Shown piece by piece: positions 6,132-8,548 of a stretch of 8,548 nucleotides of DNA. The stretch comes from JBEKCP01 sp050014815 (GTDB lineage Bacteria; Planctomycetota; Planctomycetia; Pirellulales; Thermoguttaceae). The stretch is from the NCBI GenBank assembly GCA_050014815.1, contig JBEKCP010000469.1, positions 1-8,548 on the forward strand, given 5' to 3'. The notes under the pieces are model-generated. The model was not told where the DNA came from and did no database searches. It saw only the letters and a program-made list of their open reading frames with translations. Position 1 is the first letter of the stretch; each line of letters opens with the position of its first letter. A program made the translations under genes and the position numbers.

Positions 6132-6157
6132 CCCCCCGACGCAGTCGGGGGGCTTTT
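6132..6157. terminator. Intrinsic-terminator-like stem-loop between glcE and glcF
   Basis: CCCCCCGAC (6132-6140) pairs perfectly with GTCGGGGGG (6144-6152) around a GCA triloop. On the plus strand CTTTTC follows. On the minus strand, the direction of the glc genes, an A-rich GAAAAG precedes and GTTCTTC follows. The hairpin starts 10 bases beyond the glcE stop and ends about 33 bases before the glcF start. The better T-run is for plus-strand transcription, so it may block antisense read-through, act in both directions, or only partly terminate between glcE and glcF. Confidence 0.65.
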
Positions 6158-6162
6158 CGTGC

Positions 6163-7386
6163 TCAGATTCCCGTGCCGAAGATGAACCGGCCCGGATTCA
6201 GGATCCCTTTCGGGTCAAAACGGCTCCGGATGGCGTGCATGATGTCCATCCCGCCGGCGGACACGCCCCAGACGTCTTCGGAGGTCAGGTCCGCGCCGTC
6301 CGGCGGTGCGAGGACCACCAGGCTGCCGCCGGCGGCGACCACGGCGGGACGGAGTTTCTCCCGGAGATCCTGCCGGAACCCCTCGATGTCGCTGTCCGAC
6401 GGCGACAATCGTGCCCACTCGACGCGAATCACGCCGCTGCCGGCATGGGCCTGGATCGACGCGCCGGGCACCAGCCGCGCGACCTCCTCCACCACGCCCA
6501 CCGTCGCACTGGGAAGGACGTGGATCAAGAGGTTGCCGGAGAAATCGGTCAGCCATGTCCAAACGTGATCGACATCCTCGGCGGGGACGGCGGTGGTGCT
6601 CGTGCCGGGTTCCGCGGCGTCCCATTGGCCGCGAAGCTCCCGGACCATCCAATCGACCTCGGCCTGGCAGCCGTCGAAGCCCGCCAACAGCCGGGCGACC
6701 GTGCGCGGCGGCGGCGGCGGCAGCGGGCATCCGGGCCGGGGCCGACCCGCCAGGAGCTCGACCGCCACGGGGAGCGTCCGGCTGCGGGACAGGCCGGTCA
6801 ACAGGCATTCGGCCGTCTCGAGTTCGCGAAGGTCGCACAGCACCAGCGCGGTCTTCTGGGGCAGCGGCTGGACCATGAGCGTCACCTGCGTGATGACGCC
6901 CAGCGTGCCCAGCGAGCCGACCAGCAGGCGGGGGATGTTGTAGCCGGCGGCATTCTTGACCACCTCGCCGCCGCCCGAAAAGGCCTCGCCTTGCCCGTCC
7001 ACCGCGCGAACGCCAAGGAGGTAGTCGCGGATGGTGCCGTAGGCGTATCGCCGCGGCCCGAAGACGTTGGCCGCCACGACGCCTCCGACGGTGGCCTGCT
7101 CGGCGTTGGGGACGTCGATCGGCAGCCACTGGCGCTGGGCGGCCAGACGCTTCGAGAGTTCGGCGACCGGCAGCCCCGCCCCAACGGTAACCGTCAGGTC
7201 GGCCGACGCGAAGCTCACGACGGCGCTGAGCTTCGCCGTGGACAGGGCGATCCCGGGCCGCTTGGGGCGCAGGCCGTAGGCCAGGCTCGTTCCGCCCCCG
7301 ATCGGATAGACGGCCGTTTCCGCGGCGCTGGCGTCCCGCAGCACCCGCGCCAGCGCGGCCTCGTCGGCCGGAATAACGGTCTTCAT
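6163..7386 (-). CDS. glcE: Glycolate oxidase FAD-binding subunit
   Basis: Second flavoprotein subunit of glycolate oxidase, working with GlcD and GlcF; GlcE is thought to help bind FAD and transfer electrons. The 407-residue product from the ATG at 7386 matches the family length. The N-terminal FAD-binding PCMH-type domain shows YPIGGGTSLAYG (about 26-37), ATVGGVVAANVFGPRRYAYG and the GlcE-typical GGEVVKNAAGYNIPRLLVGS followed by LGTLGVI. The C-terminus ends with RFDPKGILNPGRF, as in FAD-linked oxidases. A run of five prolines (LPPPPPR) encoded by a CGG/CCG triplet repeat at 6706-6720 separates the FAD domain from the C-terminal half. The start is 17 bases after the glcD stop. No Shine-Dalgarno is seen, so translation is probably coupled to glcD. 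The frame stays open far upstream into glcD, but that part is Arg/Pro-rich and not protein-like. Confidence 0.94.
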   Translation of the reverse strand: MKTVIPADEAALARVLRDASAAETAVYPIGGGTSLAYGLRPKRPGIALSTAKLSAVVSFASADLTVTVGAGLPVAELSKRLAAQRQWLPIDVPNAEQATVGGVVAANVFGPRRYAYGTIRDYLLGVRAVDGQGEAFSGGGEVVKNAAGYNIPRLLVGSLGTLGVITQVTLMVQPLPQKTALVLCDLRELETAECLLTGLSRSRTLPVAVELLAGRPRPGCPLPPPPPRTVARLLAGFDGCQAEVDWMVRELRGQWDAAEPGTSTTAVPAEDVDHVWTWLTDFSGNLLIHVLPSATVGVVEEVARLVPGASIQAHAGSGVIRVEWARLSPSDSDIEGFRQDLREKLRPAVVAAGGSLVVLAPPDGADLTSEDVWGVSAGGMDIMHAIRSRFDPKGILNPGRFIFGTGI

Positions 7387-7403
7387 CACGGGCAGGAGGC
7401 GTT

Positions 7404-8548
7404 TTACTTGGGACACAGCTTTTTTCCGGGGTTGAGCCGCCAGGAGGGATCGAATGACTGGCGGACTCGGCGCATCGCGTCGAGGTCCGCATCGCCGAAG
7501 AGTTCTTCCATCAGGGCGATCTTTTCGACGCCGATGCCGTGCTCGGCGGTGACGCTGCCGCCGCAGGCGATGCACTCGCGCAGCAAGTCGCGTCCGGCGG
7601 CCAGCGCCCGCTCCACCTGGCTTGGGTCGCGCTCGTCGAAGAGCAGGATGGGATGGACGTTGCCGTCGCCGGCGTGCGCGACGTTGACGATGCGGACGCC
7701 GTGGAGCCGGCCGATCTCGGCGATGCGCGCCAGGATGTGCGGCAGCCGCGTCCGCGGCACGACGCCGTCCTCGATGAGGTAACTCGGGCTGAGGCGTCCG
7801 ACCGCGCCCACGGCCAGCTTGCGGCATTTCCAGAGCAGGTCCCGCTCCTCGGTCGAGCGGGCCTGGAGGATTTCGCGGGCGCGCCACTGCCGGCAAATCC
7901 CGGCGACCTGCCCGGCGGCCTCGTCGATCCCCGCCGTCGGCCCGTCCAGCTCGATCACCAGCACCGCGCCGGCGTCCAGCGGAAAACCGCCGTGGAACGC
8001 CTCCTCCACTGCGGCCAGAATGCCCTGGTCCATCAGTTCCATGGCGGCGGGAATGATCCCCTCGGCGATGATCCGGCTGACGGCCTGCGTGGCGTCCTCG
8101 ACCGTCTCGAAAGCGGCCCGCAGCGTTCGGTAGTCCTGCGGGTCGGGCGTCAAGCGGACCCAAATCTTCGTGAGGATCCCGAGCGTGCCCTCGCTGCCGC
8201 AGAGCAGCCCGACGAGATCCAGGCCCGCCGGGTTCTCCACCGGCCCGAACTCGACCACCGAGCCGTCGCTCAACACGGCCTCCAGGCCGAGTACGTGGTT
8301 GACCGTCACGCCGTACTTCAGCGTGTGCGGGCCGCCGGCGTTGGTGGCCACGTTGCCGCCGATCGTCGCGGCCCCCTGGCTCGACGGATCGGGAGCGAAG
8401 TGATATCCGGTGCCGGCCAGCGCGCGGGTCAACTCGATATTCAACACGCCGGGCTCGACCACCGCCATGCCGTCGCGGAGCCGCACGTCGAGAATCCGGT
8501 TCATCCGGGTCAGGACCACGATCACCCCTTCCCGCGGCGGCAGGCACC
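7404..8548 (-). CDS. glcD: Glycolate oxidase catalytic FAD subunit, N-terminus beyond window
   Basis: Catalytic flavoprotein that oxidises glycolate to glyoxylate (D-lactate dehydrogenase-like family), first gene of the glcDEF run. The frame is open to the window edge, reading CLPPREGVIVVLTRMNRIL at the visible N-terminus. About 380 residues are present of a usual 460-500, so roughly the first 90-100 are missing; the GTG at 8525 is internal, not a start. Visible motifs: the PCMH FAD-binding segment DPSSQGAATIGGNVATNAGG and KYGVTVNHVLGLEAVLSDG, LLCGSEGTLGILTKIWVRL, and the C-terminal FAD-linked oxidase domain with VAHAGDGNVHP, GGSVTAEHGIG and SFDPSWRLNPGKKL. The related single-subunit D-lactate dehydrogenases share these motifs, but the directly following glcE and glcF favour the glycolate oxidase assignment. 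The substrate specificity cannot be proven from sequence. Confidence 0.95.
   Translation of the reverse strand, partial: CLPPREGVIVVLTRMNRILDVRLRDGMAVVEPGVLNIELTRALAGTGYHFAPDPSSQGAATIGGNVATNAGGPHTLKYGVTVNHVLGLEAVLSDGSVVEFGPVENPAGLDLVGLLCGSEGTLGILTKIWVRLTPDPQDYRTLRAAFETVEDATQAVSRIIAEGIIPAAMELMDQGILAAVEEAFHGGFPLDAGAVLVIELDGPTAGIDEAAGQVAGICRQWRAREILQARSTEERDLLWKCRKLAVGAVGRLSPSYLIEDGVVPRTRLPHILARIAEIGRLHGVRIVNVAHAGDGNVHPILLFDERDPSQVERALAAGRDLLRECIACGGSVTAEHGIGVEKIALMEELFGDADLDAMRRVRQSFDPSWRLNPGKKLCPK

Noticed and set aside
6235..7782. Long plus-strand open frame of 515 codons opposite glcE and glcD
   Set aside because: It spans two well-supported genes on the other strand and has shadow-frame composition with no recognisable domain.
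7387..8547. Upstream extension of the glcE frame through glcD (fusion protein)
   Set aside because: The added residues are Arg/Pro/Gly-rich with no motif, while another frame over the same bases encodes a clear GlcD. The GlcE domain starts just after the ATG at 7386.

Overview
The window is a GC-rich stretch of bacterial chromosome, most likely from a planctomycete. The best pointer is a DUF1559 protein with a short type IV prepilin-like leader, followed by a small transthyretin-like lipoprotein; this pairing is very common in Planctomycetota. The content looks chromosomal and housekeeping or envelope-related. I see no transposase, integrase, tRNA, rRNA or CRISPR array.

Layout: (1) Positions 2-649 (+) hold the 3' part of a coiled-coil plus C4 zinc-ribbon protein (DUF164 family). 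(2) Positions 754-993 (+) hold a 79-residue conserved small protein of unknown function, with its own candidate promoter. (3) Everything else is on the minus strand. From right to left these are glcD (cut by the window edge), glcE, glcF, a DUF1559 prepilin-like protein, a lipoprotein, a Tat-exported isochorismatase-like hydrolase, and hemC. hemC converges on the small + strand gene with only two bases between the stop codons.

How the genes fit together: glcD-glcE-glcF encode the two flavoprotein subunits and the iron-sulfur subunit of glycolate oxidase, which passes electrons from glycolate (or a similar 2-hydroxyacid) to the respiratory chain. The DUF1559, lipoprotein and Tat-hydrolase genes follow in the same direction with gaps of 70 and 53 bases and are probably co-transcribed. 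All three products carry export signals, each of a different kind. hemC encodes hydroxymethylbilane synthase of tetrapyrrole (heme) synthesis.

The most striking feature is a perfect 74-bp head-to-tail duplication (4746-4819 and 4820-4893) at the 3' end of glcF. Because 74 is not a multiple of three, it replaces the family-typical C-terminus with 21 unrelated residues. The original ending is still legible just downstream, to position 4693. A strong stem-loop resembling an intrinsic terminator also lies between glcE and glcF. I found no convincing wholly new system. The duplication, the exported cysteine hydrolase with its neighbours, and a few dyad structures in the intergenic regions are what merit a second look.
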